Assembly (NCBI RefSeq): GCF_009754945.1
Contig: NZ_WPIN01000001.1
Location: 186,001 to 250,000, forward strand
Length of the DNA stretch: 64,000 nt
Source of the DNA: Spirosoma arboris
Lineage (GTDB): Bacteria; Bacteroidota; Bacteroidia; Cytophagales; Spirosomataceae
Direction of reading: 5' to 3'
The position numbers and the translations under genes were made by a program. Within the stretch, counting starts at the first letter, position 1, and every line of letters begins with the position of its first letter. The notes under the pieces were generated by a model. The model saw nothing but the letters and a program-made list of their open reading frames with translations. It was not told the DNA's origin and did not search any database. Positions 27,822 to 37,323 of this stretch are shown here, in pieces.

Positions 27822-30134
27822 ATGAGCTTTAGAATCAAGACCATATTCACCCTGTCAATCCTTCTTTCTCTAACAGGAATTCAAATTGGCTATGCTCAAC
27901 AAAAAAAGAAGTCTCTGCCCGCTACGTCAACAACTGGCATAAACTACATTGATCCGACCATTGGGAATGTGGCGCCTTTCTACAATACCAATCGGCCCAT
28001 TGTTCAGTTGCCCAATCAGATGGTGCGGATGTTCCCCAAACGGCAGGATCATCTGGATATGCAGATTACCGACTTCCCGATGTCGTCCCTGAATATCATT
28101 ACACCACAGGTAATTTTCGCGATCAAGCCCTATGCGGGTGCGTTAGCCGATACAGGCTGGTACCGGCGGTTGACCTACGATCATGACCTGGAAGTTACCC
28201 AACCCTGGTACTATTCGGTGAAGCTGACGGATGATGATATACTGACCGAATACACGGCTGGAGAAAAAACGGGTATTTACCGATTTACTTTCCCGACCGG
28301 CACAAAGAAAAACCTGCTGTTGTCGCATTATTACGCAAAAGGAAAGTATGACTTGACTGATGGCAATACCCTAACTGGAGTTGAATTCGTAGATGATGCG
28401 AATCACCAGCAGAAAGGCATGGCTTATTTGTATGGAAAGGTCTCTGGCAAGCCCGAAAGTGGAAAAAAGCAGGGGGAGAAAGATTGGGGTCGCTATACAG
28501 TTCTCGGGCCTCCACAAAAACATAAAAAAGTAGATGGCGAACGGGCATACTTTAGCTACGCCGAATCTGATGCGCCGGTGCAGGAATTCCGCTACGCTAT
28601 TTCATTCATTAGTCCTGAACAGGCAAAGAAGAATTTTGACAAAGAACTAACCGGCGTTACGTTCGATCAGCTTAAAGAAAAAGGCAAAGCTGCCTGGGAA
28701 AAAACAATTGGACAAGTGCAGGTGGAAGGAGGGACCGATGCCCAGAAACGGAGTTTCTATACGGCTCTCTATCGCTGTTACGCTCGCATGGTCGATATGT
28801 CGGAAGAAGGGAAATACTTCAGTGGCTACGACAAGAAGGTGCATGAGGACAACCGATCATTCTACACGGATGATTACACCTGGGGCAACTACCTGGCGTT
28901 GCACCCGTTGCGCTCAATCCTCGATCCAAAACGCGAAGCCGACATTCTACAGACGTATGTGCGTATGTATCAGGAAAGCGGCTGGATACCCGAATATCCA
29001 AAATTCTTTGGTGATCGGGCGGGGATGTTCGGGTTCAAATCCATGGTGGTATTTCTGGATGCTTATCGCAAAGGAATCCGGAATTTTGATACCAAAACGG
29101 CATTGGAGGGCATGGTGAAAAGCGCCGATAAACGAACCATGCTGCCGCACCGGAACGATCCGAAAGGAGCCTTAGATGATTTCTACTACGCAAAAGGTTA
29201 TTATCCTGCACTCCGCCCCGGCGAAGCAGAAACCGACTCCGTTGCTAAACTCCACGGCAACGGTCAACGTCGGTCGGCTGTTGCTATTACGTTGGGAAAC
29301 AGCTACGATAGCTGGGCGTTGAGCGAATTCGGAAAGGAACTGGGCAATCAGGATGTGTATAAAAAATATGCTCCACGGGCGCAGAACTATAAGAACGTCT
29401 GGCATGCTAAAACCGGTTTTTTCATACCAAAAGACGCAAATGGCAACTGGATTGAAATCGACCCCAAGTTTGATGGTGGCCACGCCGGTAATGACTATTA
29501 CAATGAAAACAACGGCTGGAGTTATCGCTGGAATGTTCAGCAGGATATCAAGGGCTTTACCGAGTTAATGGGTGGGCCAGACAAACTGGAACAAAACCTC
29601 GACCAGCTTTTCCGGGAAGGTCTCGATCGTAGTAAGCCTGTTTTCTGGGAAAAATTTCCCGATCAGACGGGTATGATCGGCCAGTTTGCGATGGGTAATC
29701 AGGTAACCTTCTTCATTCCCTACCTGTTCAATTACACCAATTCGCCCTGGAAAACTCAGAAATACACCCGACTCCTGCTCGATACCTGGTTCCAGGATAC
29801 CATCTTCGGTGTTCCTGGTGATGAAGATGGCGGGTCAATGTCTTCATTCGTAGTCTTCTCGGCCATGGGTTTTTACCCAACCACACCCGGATTACCCCGC
29901 TATAGCATTACGAGCCCTCTGTTTACCAAAGTGAGCATTGATTTGCCGAATGGCAAGAAATTTACCTTGCTGGCTCCCAAGTCGTCGCGCCGAAACAAGT
30001 ACATCCAATCGGCAACCATGAATGGCAAACCGTTGACCTCACTTTCGTTTTCGCACGATGAGTTGATGAATGGCGGCACGCTGGTACTGGATATGGGCGA
30101 GAAGACCGATAAGAAGTGGGGAATAACGTATTGA
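27822..30134 (+). CDS. GH92-family-like secreted glycosidase, copy 1
   Basis: 770 residues from ATG 27822; TTG 27810 is less likely. Signal peptide (IFTLSILLSLTGIQIGYAQ). The GH92 fold is indicated by NYIDPTIGNVAP at the mature start, SFYTALYRCYARM, ALHPLRSILDP, YYNENNGWSYRWNVQQD and GDEDGGSMSSFVVFSAMGFYP. However, the usual WDTFR motif reads WGNYLALHP, the usual GYH reads GFK, and the usual GNEPSHH stretch reads GNQVTFF. The Glu of the ENNGW segment and the DxDGG acidic residues remain. It is therefore a divergent member; alpha-mannosidase activity should not be assumed. Confidence 0.8.
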   Translation: MSFRIKTIFTLSILLSLTGIQIGYAQQKKKSLPATSTTGINYIDPTIGNVAPFYNTNRPIVQLPNQMVRMFPKRQDHLDMQITDFPMSSLNIITPQVIFAIKPYAGALADTGWYRRLTYDHDLEVTQPWYYSVKLTDDDILTEYTAGEKTGIYRFTFPTGTKKNLLLSHYYAKGKYDLTDGNTLTGVEFVDDANHQQKGMAYLYGKVSGKPESGKKQGEKDWGRYTVLGPPQKHKKVDGERAYFSYAESDAPVQEFRYAISFISPEQAKKNFDKELTGVTFDQLKEKGKAAWEKTIGQVQVEGGTDAQKRSFYTALYRCYARMVDMSEEGKYFSGYDKKVHEDNRSFYTDDYTWGNYLALHPLRSILDPKREADILQTYVRMYQESGWIPEYPKFFGDRAGMFGFKSMVVFLDAYRKGIRNFDTKTALEGMVKSADKRTMLPHRNDPKGALDDFYYAKGYYPALRPGEAETDSVAKLHGNGQRRSAVAITLGNSYDSWALSEFGKELGNQDVYKKYAPRAQNYKNVWHAKTGFFIPKDANGNWIEIDPKFDGGHAGNDYYNENNGWSYRWNVQQDIKGFTELMGGPDKLEQNLDQLFREGLDRSKPVFWEKFPDQTGMIGQFAMGNQVTFFIPYLFNYTNSPWKTQKYTRLLLDTWFQDTIFGVPGDEDGGSMSSFVVFSAMGFYPTTPGLPRYSITSPLFTKVSIDLPNGKKFTLLAPKSSRRNKYIQSATMNGKPLTSLSFSHDELMNGGTLVLDMGEKTDKKWGITY

Positions 30135-30147
30135 AAACCAAACTATT

Positions 30148-30232
30148 TTTCTGTCATCTCGACGAAAGGAGAGATCTCGAACTTCCTAATTAGTCAAGCT
30201 TAAGATCTCTCCTTTCGTCGAGATGACAGAAA
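30148..30232. repeat. Inverted repeat, family A copy 2
   Basis: Arms 30148-30177 and 30203-30232 are perfect 30-bp reverse complements (TTTCTGTCATCTCGACG... and mirror). The loop has ACTTCCTAATTAGTCAAGCTT, matching the loop of the copy at 9598-9680 while the arms differ. It sits between the two GH92-like genes, 14 bases after the first stop codon. Confidence 0.88.
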
Positions 30233-30279
30233 TGGCTTGCATTTAACCTGACTCGTTCAATTTCAAAATAAATCGAACA

Positions 30280-32577
30280 ATGCTCCACGATAAGTTAAGG
30301 AAACTAGTTTTAACCACCCTGATTGTTGCTTCCAGCTTGGGCCAACTCAGCTTAGCCCAAACAACTAAAGTAAGCAGTACAGGCATTAATTACATCGACC
30401 CAACCATTGGAAACGTAGCGCCTTTATTGAACACCAATCGGCCTATTGTCCATCTGCCCAATCAGATGGTGCGCGTGTTTCCGCATCGGCAGGATCATCT
30501 GGATATGCAGATCACCGACTTCCCGATGCTGTGCCAGAATATCATTACACCCCAGATGATTTTTGCCATAAAACCGTCTGTCGGAAACGTAGCGGATACC
30601 GCCTGGTATAGTCGTCTGACCTACGATCATGATCTGGAAGTAACTCAGCCTTGGTACTACTCGGTGAAATTGACGGACGATGATATTCTGACGGAATATA
30701 CAGCAGGTGCAAAAACGGGTATCTACCGATTTACTTTTCCAGCTGGTGTCAAAAAGAACCTCCTGTTATCGCATTACTATGCAAACGGAAAATATGAACT
30801 CCAGGATGGCAATAAACTCATTGGTACAGAGTTCGTTGTCGATGCCATCCATGACCAAAAAGGAATGGCTTATCTCTATGGCGTTTTTACGGGAAAGCCA
30901 CAAACAGGTAAGAAAGACGGCGAAAAAGACTGGGGGAAATACACGGTTAGTGGAGTGCCGGAAAAGCCTAAGAAAATGGCTGGCGAACGGGCCTTTGCCA
31001 GCTACGGCGAAAGCGATAGTCCCATTGTTGAATTCCGCTACGCTGTTTCGTTTGTCAGCCCCGAACAAGCGAAGAAGAATTTTGACAAAGAGCTAACCGG
31101 CGTTACGTTCGATCAGCTTAAAGCGAAGGGCAAAGCTGCCTGGGAAAAAACGATTGGTCAGATAAAAGTAGAAGGGGGCACTGAGGCTCAGAAGCGCAGT
31201 TTTTACACCGCTCTCTATCGCTGTTACGTCCGAATGATTGACTTTTCGGAGAATGGGAAATATTTCAGTGGTGCCGATAAGCAGGTGCATGACGCCACTC
31301 GCCCTTTCTACAACGATGACTATACCTGGGGCAACTACCTGGCCCTACACCCTTTACGCTCAATTCTCGACCCAAAACGGGAAGCCGATATGCTTCAGTC
31401 GTACGTGACCATGTACCAGCAAAGTGGCTGGATGCCTGAGTATCCGAGACCTTTTGGTGATCGCCCAGGGATGTTTGGGTTCAAATCATCAGTGATGTTT
31501 CTGGATGCGTATCGAAAAGGGATTCGAAATTTCGATGTCAAAACGGCCTTTGAAGGCATGCTCAAAAACGCTGAACAGGCAACCATGCTCCCCTTCAGAA
31601 ATGGACCAAAAGGTGACCTTGAAGAGTTTTATTACAAAAAAGGATATTATCCAGCACTCCATCCTGGTGAGGCAGAAACCGATGCCTTTGCCTCACAAAA
31701 GTCTGGTCAGAAACGGTCGTCGGTGGCTATAACTTTAGGTGATGCCTATGATAGCTGGGCGTTGAGTGAACTTGGTAAGGAATTGGGTAATCAGGATGTG
31801 TATAAAAAGTATGCACCCCGGGCGCAAAACTATAAGAACGTTTGGCAGGAAAAAACGGGCTTCTTTATGCCCAAAGACGCTAAAGGCGATTGGATCAATA
31901 TTGATCCCAAATTTGACGGTGGCCACAACGGGTTTGATTACTACAATGAAAACAACGGCTGGAGTTATATGTGGAATGTTCAGCAGGATTTCAAAGGGCT
32001 GAGAGAGTTGATGGGTGGAGCGGATAAAATGGAGCAGAAACTCGACCAGCTTTTCCGGGAAGGACTCGATCGCAGTAAGCCCGTTTTCTGGGAGAAATGG
32101 CCCAACCAGACGGGTATGATCGGTCAATTTGCGATGGGCAATCAGGTGACTTTCTTTATTCCCTACATTTTTAATTATACCAACTCACCGTGGAAAACTC
32201 AGAAATACACCCGACTCCTGCTCGATACCTGGTTTCAGGACAACATCTTCGGTGTTCCTGGTGATGAGGATGGTGGGTCAATGTCTTCATTCGTGGTCTT
32301 TTCAGCTATGGGTTTCTATCCTATTACACCCGGCATTCCCCGCTACAGCATTACCAGTCCACTGTTCACCAAAGTGAGCATTGATTTGCCCAACGGCAAG
32401 AAATTTACCTTGCTGGCCCCCAAGTCGTCGCGCCGAAACAAATACATCCAATCGGCAACCATGAATGGCAAACCGTTGACATCACTTTCGTTTTCGCATG
32501 ATGAATTGATGAACGGGGGCACGCTGGTATTGGATATGGGTGAGAAGACCGATAAGAAGTGGGCGATGCAAAACTGA
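30280..32577 (+). CDS. GH92-family-like secreted glycosidase, copy 2
   Basis: 765 residues, a tandem paralogue of the preceding gene over its full length, with a different signal region (LVLTTLIVASSLGQLSLAQ). It shares the same changes from the GH92 consensus (WGNYLALHP, GFK, GNQVTFF) and the same retained elements (ENNGWSY, GDEDGGSMSS). The last ~73 residues up to DKKW are identical to copy 1, and the DNA there is also unusually alike, suggesting recent exchange between the copies. The two probably act on related linkages after SusCD uptake. Confidence 0.8.
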   Translation: MLHDKLRKLVLTTLIVASSLGQLSLAQTTKVSSTGINYIDPTIGNVAPLLNTNRPIVHLPNQMVRVFPHRQDHLDMQITDFPMLCQNIITPQMIFAIKPSVGNVADTAWYSRLTYDHDLEVTQPWYYSVKLTDDDILTEYTAGAKTGIYRFTFPAGVKKNLLLSHYYANGKYELQDGNKLIGTEFVVDAIHDQKGMAYLYGVFTGKPQTGKKDGEKDWGKYTVSGVPEKPKKMAGERAFASYGESDSPIVEFRYAVSFVSPEQAKKNFDKELTGVTFDQLKAKGKAAWEKTIGQIKVEGGTEAQKRSFYTALYRCYVRMIDFSENGKYFSGADKQVHDATRPFYNDDYTWGNYLALHPLRSILDPKREADMLQSYVTMYQQSGWMPEYPRPFGDRPGMFGFKSSVMFLDAYRKGIRNFDVKTAFEGMLKNAEQATMLPFRNGPKGDLEEFYYKKGYYPALHPGEAETDAFASQKSGQKRSSVAITLGDAYDSWALSELGKELGNQDVYKKYAPRAQNYKNVWQEKTGFFMPKDAKGDWINIDPKFDGGHNGFDYYNENNGWSYMWNVQQDFKGLRELMGGADKMEQKLDQLFREGLDRSKPVFWEKWPNQTGMIGQFAMGNQVTFFIPYIFNYTNSPWKTQKYTRLLLDTWFQDNIFGVPGDEDGGSMSSFVVFSAMGFYPITPGIPRYSITSPLFTKVSIDLPNGKKFTLLAPKSSRRNKYIQSATMNGKPLTSLSFSHDELMNGGTLVLDMGEKTDKKWAMQN

Positions 32578-32729
32578 GTTTTTTAACATAAAGACGCAGA
32601 GAATACAGAGGTTAAATAGTTAGCAATCAATGTCTTGTTGCTTTGTGTTCTCAGTGCTGTAACGACGAACGGCCCCATGTTGAAAAACTGAACCTACTTA
32701 TTAGTGAATACCTAAATGCAGTTAATCCT

Positions 32730-34499
32730 ATGAAATGGACGCAGGTTATTGACCCATTGAATAATATAGCGTTGTCCGTACTGATTGCGGCAGTGCCCAT
32801 TCTCTTTATTTTCTGGGCATTGATCATCAAAAAAATGAAGGGCTACCAAGCCAGCCTGATTGCTATTGTCATTGCCACACTCATTGCGATTCTTGTGTAC
32901 GGCATGCCTGTAAAACTGGCCGTCATCTCCATTGGGCATGGCGCTTTATATGGCATTTTCCCGATCTGCTGGCTGGTGACCATGTCTGTCTTTCTTTTCA
33001 ACCTAACCGTTAAAAGCGGTCAATTTGAGATTATTAAGCACTTCATGGCGTCCATCACTTCCGACCGACGATTGCAGGCGCTGCTAATTGCCTTTTCGTT
33101 TGGCTCGTTTCTGGAAGGTACGGCAGGTTTTGGTGCACCGGTTGCCATCACAGCCGCCATGTTGGTTGGCTTAGGATTCAACCCACTCTATGCGTCGGGA
33201 ATTTGCCTGATTGCCAATACAGCTCCCGTTGCATTTGGCTCAATCGGCATTCCCATTACGGTAGCTTCACAGGTGTCAGGAATTCCAGAGTTGCCTATCT
33301 CGCAAATGGTAGGACGCACGTTGCCGCTACTGTCGATATTACTGCCGTTTTATTTGGTAACGATTATTTCTGGCTTTAAAAAGGCGCAGGAGGTTTTACC
33401 GGCTGTGCTGGTGTCGGGCATCTCGTTTGCCTTTCTGCAATGGTTCTCCTCTAACTATTTAGGCCCCTCTCTCCCCGACGTAATTGCGGGACTGGGTTCA
33501 ATTGTCTGCCTGATGGTTTTCCTGCGATTCTGGAAGCCAAAAGTGGTGTGGCGATTTGCCAACGAGCCAGCCCCTACTGTCAATACTAACATCAGGTATA
33601 CGAATGGGCAAATGCTGCGGGCCTGGTCGCCGTTTATGGTGCTGACGATTATGGTTATTGCCTGGGGCATGCAACCCATCAAGGACGTGCTCAACTCAAT
33701 CGGCATGTTTCAGTTCGAAGTACCGGGTCTACATAATGCCATTCAGGATAAAGAGGGTGTTTTGTTGCCTAAACTATTCAAAGTCAATTATTTATCAGCT
33801 GCAGGAACGGCCATACTCATTGCTGACCTCATCGCTATTCCGCTTATCGGACTAACGTATCGTGAAGGAGCGCAGGTATTTGCCGCTACGGTCAATCAGT
33901 TGAAGTTTCCGATTCTGACGATAGCTGCTGTACTGGGATTCGCTTACATCGTGAATGATTCCGGCATTACGCTCACGCTGGCGGCTGTGCTGGCTAACAC
34001 GGGCTTTTTATTCCCATTCTTTGCCCCGGTTTTGGGTTGGCTAGGCGTTTTCATTACGGGCTCCGATACATCGGCTAACGCGCTGTTCAGCAAACTTCAA
34101 TACGCTACAGCAGCCTCTATCGGTGTCGACCCGGTGGTGACGGTTGCTGCTAACGTATCGGGTGGAGTAGTTGGTAAAATGATTTCGCCACAGTCGATCG
34201 CGGTAGCTGCCGCGGCTGGCGATTTAGTCGGGAAAGAATCCGAACTCTTTCGTTTTACGGTGAAACACAGTTTTATCATGCTGAGTGTCATCTGTGTTAT
34301 CACGCTGGCGCAGGCTTATGCTGTCAAATGGATCATTCCGGTGTATGAGATGCTCAATAGTACGAAGATCGTTGCCACCCCAGATGCATCGCGGGGGTAT
34401 GTGTACCTTCTTGGGTTAGCCATTCTATTAGTTGCTCTGGCTTCAACCATTGTTGTCATGACGAAGAAGAAGCCTCAAACCCCAAACTTGGTAAGCTGA
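32730..34499 (+). CDS. lldP: L-lactate permease family transporter
   Basis: 589 residues from ATG 32730 (a TTG at 32643 in frame is rejected because it adds a non-hydrophobic, Cys-rich leader). About twelve to fourteen membrane helices. LctP family signatures: LEGTAGFGAPVAITAAMLVGLGF, NTAPVAFGSIGIPI, GVFITGSDTSANALFSKLQ and SPQSIAVAAAAG (each cited in part). It imports lactate or glycolate with protons. It follows the GH92-like genes by 152 bases; its presence inside the locus suggests a hydroxy-acid is released or used along with the glycan. Confidence 0.92.
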   Translation: MKWTQVIDPLNNIALSVLIAAVPILFIFWALIIKKMKGYQASLIAIVIATLIAILVYGMPVKLAVISIGHGALYGIFPICWLVTMSVFLFNLTVKSGQFEIIKHFMASITSDRRLQALLIAFSFGSFLEGTAGFGAPVAITAAMLVGLGFNPLYASGICLIANTAPVAFGSIGIPITVASQVSGIPELPISQMVGRTLPLLSILLPFYLVTIISGFKKAQEVLPAVLVSGISFAFLQWFSSNYLGPSLPDVIAGLGSIVCLMVFLRFWKPKVVWRFANEPAPTVNTNIRYTNGQMLRAWSPFMVLTIMVIAWGMQPIKDVLNSIGMFQFEVPGLHNAIQDKEGVLLPKLFKVNYLSAAGTAILIADLIAIPLIGLTYREGAQVFAATVNQLKFPILTIAAVLGFAYIVNDSGITLTLAAVLANTGFLFPFFAPVLGWLGVFITGSDTSANALFSKLQYATAASIGVDPVVTVAANVSGGVVGKMISPQSIAVAAAAGDLVGKESELFRFTVKHSFIMLSVICVITLAQAYAVKWIIPVYEMLNSTKIVATPDASRGYVYLLGLAILLVALASTIVVMTKKKPQTPNLVS

Positions 34500-34527
34500 T
34501 ATTTTCCTCTTAACTCAATTAAGCGCG

Positions 34528-36162
34528 ATGAAACGATTCTTTTTCGGCAAAGAAGGTCTTCTGACAGCCTTTGCATTGCTGTGTATCGCAAACGTAAATG
34601 CACAGGTAATACAGCGTTCTAATGTACCTGCTCCAAATTTCGAAGTTACCGGGAGTATTTACCCCTGGGAAGTGCACGATGAAGGTATCGACCTTATCCT
34701 CGACAATATGACCAGCATAGCCGGTGTAAATTCCGTGTATATGCTGGCGGTTATGCACCAGGAGCACCGGCCTTTCAACAATGATAAACTGCCGGGGACA
34801 TTCACATTTAACCATAATCCGATTCGTCGGGAATGGGATGCCGAAGACTCCAGAGCTTATTTTCGGCCACAAATGAGCCTGTACGGGCGGATTAAGCCGA
34901 TGTTTTCAAAGTATGCCTGGCTCAATGAAACCGATTGGTTAAAGCTGGTTCTGGACAAAGCGCATGCACGTGGTCTTCGGGCGGGAGCTGAAGTTTCTCA
35001 TACCTATATTCCGGTCGAATACCTGAATCAACATGAAGAATTTAAACAACGGGATATTAATAATAACCCCGTTGAGCGGCCCTGTACCAATCATCCGGAT
35101 GTGCGGGAATACCTGGTAGCTCTTTACGGCGATCTGGCCAAAAATTACGATGTAGACTACGTTCAGACGTGTATGTTGCTGTTTAGTCGATCCGATGATC
35201 CCGTGAAAGGCGGCACTTGTTTCTGTGAATCCTGCAAGCGGAAAGCCAAATCAATGGGCTTCGATATGGAGGCTGCCATCCCCGTTCTAAAAGACAATCC
35301 GTATGCACAACCGCAGCTGGATAACTGGCGCAAATTTCGGATAGCATCCACGACAGAAATCTATAAGTTAGTGACCGATAAGCTACACGAGATAAATCCA
35401 AAGATTGATTTTCGCTTAAATGACCTCAACGACCGAACATCTGGCCTACAACTCGAAGAGCTGAAGAACAACATCAACTCCGTTCACTTATCGACCCACA
35501 CGGAGCAAAACGGTTATCAGAAAGGAGATCGAAAATCCAGAATAGCTACCACGAAATATTTTATGGGAAATGATATGCCCATTATTCCAGGTGTTCCTAC
35601 CCGCTTGCTCACAACCCCTGAAATCGTGAAATCAAGCATTAAAATTTCGGTAGATGGGGGCGCTAAGGGAATTGGTATCAAGCATTATGATGGCTCGCCT
35701 TATTCTTTATTACGGGCTGTCAGGAATGGGCTTAGCGAAGCGGGTGTTGCCGGATTTACGCCAATTTCGGGTATGGAGGTCGAAACTATGACGCTCTCGG
35801 GCTATACTGCCGACAGGTTCCTGATTGAACCTTGTGTGCAGACGACCACTAAAGGAACGGCGAAATCAACCTTTACAAATCCATCGGGTGTTTATGATAT
35901 TGTGGTTTCGTATGCCGATGAAAAAGGCGGGCAAGCCAATTTGGCCGTATCGGTTGCCGGTAAACAAAAAGCAACCTGGCAACTAACGGAAGACGTTGAT
36001 TGCTGGAGACGAAAAACGATTCCTGGTATAAAAATTAATACAGGCGATGAAATTGAACTAGTTGGCATTGCCAACGGTAGCGAAACGGCCCGCGTCGATT
36101 TTATCGAATTTATAGCACAACCCGTGGCTGGAAAATCGAAAACGACGGCGAAAACGCACTGA
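34528..36162 (+). CDS. Secreted TIM-barrel-like protein of unknown function with C-terminal beta domain
   Basis: 544 residues, signal peptide ~1-25 (LLTAFALLCIANVNAQ). The central part looks like a glycosidase-type barrel: DWLKLVLDKAHARGLRAGAE, HPDVREYLVALYGDLAKNYDVDY (cited in part), and a CFCESC motif at ~231-236 that could bind zinc, as a Cys cluster does in GH42-like proteins. Residues ~425-535 resemble a carbohydrate-binding beta-sandwich (YDIVVSYADEKGG ... ARVDFIEF). No exact family was recognised. It starts 28 bases after the lactate permease, so it belongs to locus 2. Confidence 0.55.
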   Translation: MKRFFFGKEGLLTAFALLCIANVNAQVIQRSNVPAPNFEVTGSIYPWEVHDEGIDLILDNMTSIAGVNSVYMLAVMHQEHRPFNNDKLPGTFTFNHNPIRREWDAEDSRAYFRPQMSLYGRIKPMFSKYAWLNETDWLKLVLDKAHARGLRAGAEVSHTYIPVEYLNQHEEFKQRDINNNPVERPCTNHPDVREYLVALYGDLAKNYDVDYVQTCMLLFSRSDDPVKGGTCFCESCKRKAKSMGFDMEAAIPVLKDNPYAQPQLDNWRKFRIASTTEIYKLVTDKLHEINPKIDFRLNDLNDRTSGLQLEELKNNINSVHLSTHTEQNGYQKGDRKSRIATTKYFMGNDMPIIPGVPTRLLTTPEIVKSSIKISVDGGAKGIGIKHYDGSPYSLLRAVRNGLSEAGVAGFTPISGMEVETMTLSGYTADRFLIEPCVQTTTKGTAKSTFTNPSGVYDIVVSYADEKGGQANLAVSVAGKQKATWQLTEDVDCWRRKTIPGIKINTGDEIELVGIANGSETARVDFIEFIAQPVAGKSKTTAKTH

Positions 36163-36419
36163 GTTTGTATGTATGGGTACAACCACTAATCTTCTATCCA
36201 TTACATTGTTTTACATCATAGGTTGGATTTGGAAAGCATGGCAGACCTTCTGCTGTGCTTTTTTACCCTACAACTGCCCTCAACGGGTTTAGCTGCTTAA
36301 GAAAGTCAAAGAAGTAATCGCGAATAGAACGCAGATTTTCATGATCTGTATGAGTAAAGTATGATCTTGGAAATCATATAGATCATACAAAAGGCTGGTA
36401 ATTTTTTAATAGTAACGTA
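36163..36419. other. Non-coding gap with degenerate repeat
   Basis: 257 bases without a gene. It contains AGAACGCAGATTTTCATGATC at ~36326 (cited in part) and a 9-bp hairpin 36359-36388 (GTATGATCT/AGATCATAC). The text is similar in style to the inverted repeat near 41513-41576, so both may derive from one old repeat family. The dehydrogenase promoter presumably lies in the last ~40 bases. Confidence 0.5.
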
Positions 36420-37316
36420 ATGACTACAGACAAAGTAATCGGATGGATTGGTACCGGGCTTATGGGGAAGCCTATGGTTAAGCACCTGTTAAAAGCAGGC
36501 TATAAGGTCAATATCCAGAATCGGACAAAAAGTAAGGCATTGGAATTGATCGATTTAGGTTGCACCTGGTTCGACACACCCGCTGAGGTTGCTGCTGACT
36601 CTGACGTGGTTGTCACCATCATTGGTTCGCCAACTGATGTGGAGGAGTGTTATTTTGGACAGGAAGGCATCATCAACGCTGTAAAACCCGGTACCATTCT
36701 GATCGATATGACAACGACGAAACCAAGTCTTGCCATAAAGATATCGGAGGTGGCTGGTAAGCAGGGTGTCCAATTTATCGATGCCCCCGTTTCGGGCGGT
36801 GAAGTGGGAGCAATCAATGGTACGTTGTCCATTATGATTGGGGGCGATAAACAGGTCGCTGATTCAGTCCTTCCTTTATTTGAGACGTTCGGAAAAAATA
36901 TAGTATTCCAGGGCCCATCTGGCTCGGGGCAACACACCAAAATGTGCAATCAGATTACCATTGCCGGTACCTTGATTGGCGTTTGTGAAGGGTTGATTTA
37001 TGGCCTGAAAGCGGGGCTTAATCTGACAACAATGCTTGAGTCAATCTCCAAAGGAGCAGCCGGTTGCTGGAGTCTGGATGTGTTGGCCCCGAAAATTGTC
37101 AAAGGCGATTATTCACCTGGATTTTCAGTCGATAATTTTGTGAAGGACCTGCGCATTGCACTTGAAGAAGCTGATGCCATGAAATTATCCTTACCTGGTC
37201 TGGCGTTGGTTAAACAACTCTACGTATCTATTCAGGCAATGGACAAAGGTTCGTCGGGCAACCAGGCATTATACCTCGCGCTCGAGAAGCTATCTGCTAT
37301 GGACGATAAATTGTAA
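36420..37316 (+). CDS. NAD(P)-dependent 3-hydroxyisobutyrate dehydrogenase-family reductase
   Basis: 298 residues. Rossmann motif at the N-terminus (IGWIGTGLMGKPMVKHLLKAG). Substrate motif DAPVSGGEVGAINGTLSIM at ~120-140, and the catalytic Lys in GSGQHTKMCNQI (~178). Family members reduce tartronate semialdehyde, succinic semialdehyde or related beta-hydroxy acids. Context with sugar-acid genes suggests tartronate-semialdehyde-type chemistry, but this is not decided by the sequence. It converges with a small minus-strand gene 8 bases away. Confidence 0.88.
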   Translation: MTTDKVIGWIGTGLMGKPMVKHLLKAGYKVNIQNRTKSKALELIDLGCTWFDTPAEVAADSDVVVTIIGSPTDVEECYFGQEGIINAVKPGTILIDMTTTKPSLAIKISEVAGKQGVQFIDAPVSGGEVGAINGTLSIMIGGDKQVADSVLPLFETFGKNIVFQGPSGSGQHTKMCNQITIAGTLIGVCEGLIYGLKAGLNLTTMLESISKGAAGCWSLDVLAPKIVKGDYSPGFSVDNFVKDLRIALEEADAMKLSLPGLALVKQLYVSIQAMDKGSSGNQALYLALEKLSAMDDKL

Positions 37317-37323
37317 AAAGCAT

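Noticed and set aside
27822-32577. Assembly duplication as the cause of the two GH92-like genes
   Set aside because: The copies differ along most of their length and have different signal peptides, with a unique repeat between them, so both are real genes.
32643-32729. TTG at 32643 as the start of lactate permease
   Set aside because: The extra 29 residues are Cys-rich and polar and lie over a degenerate repeat; ATG 32730 begins directly with the family N-terminus.
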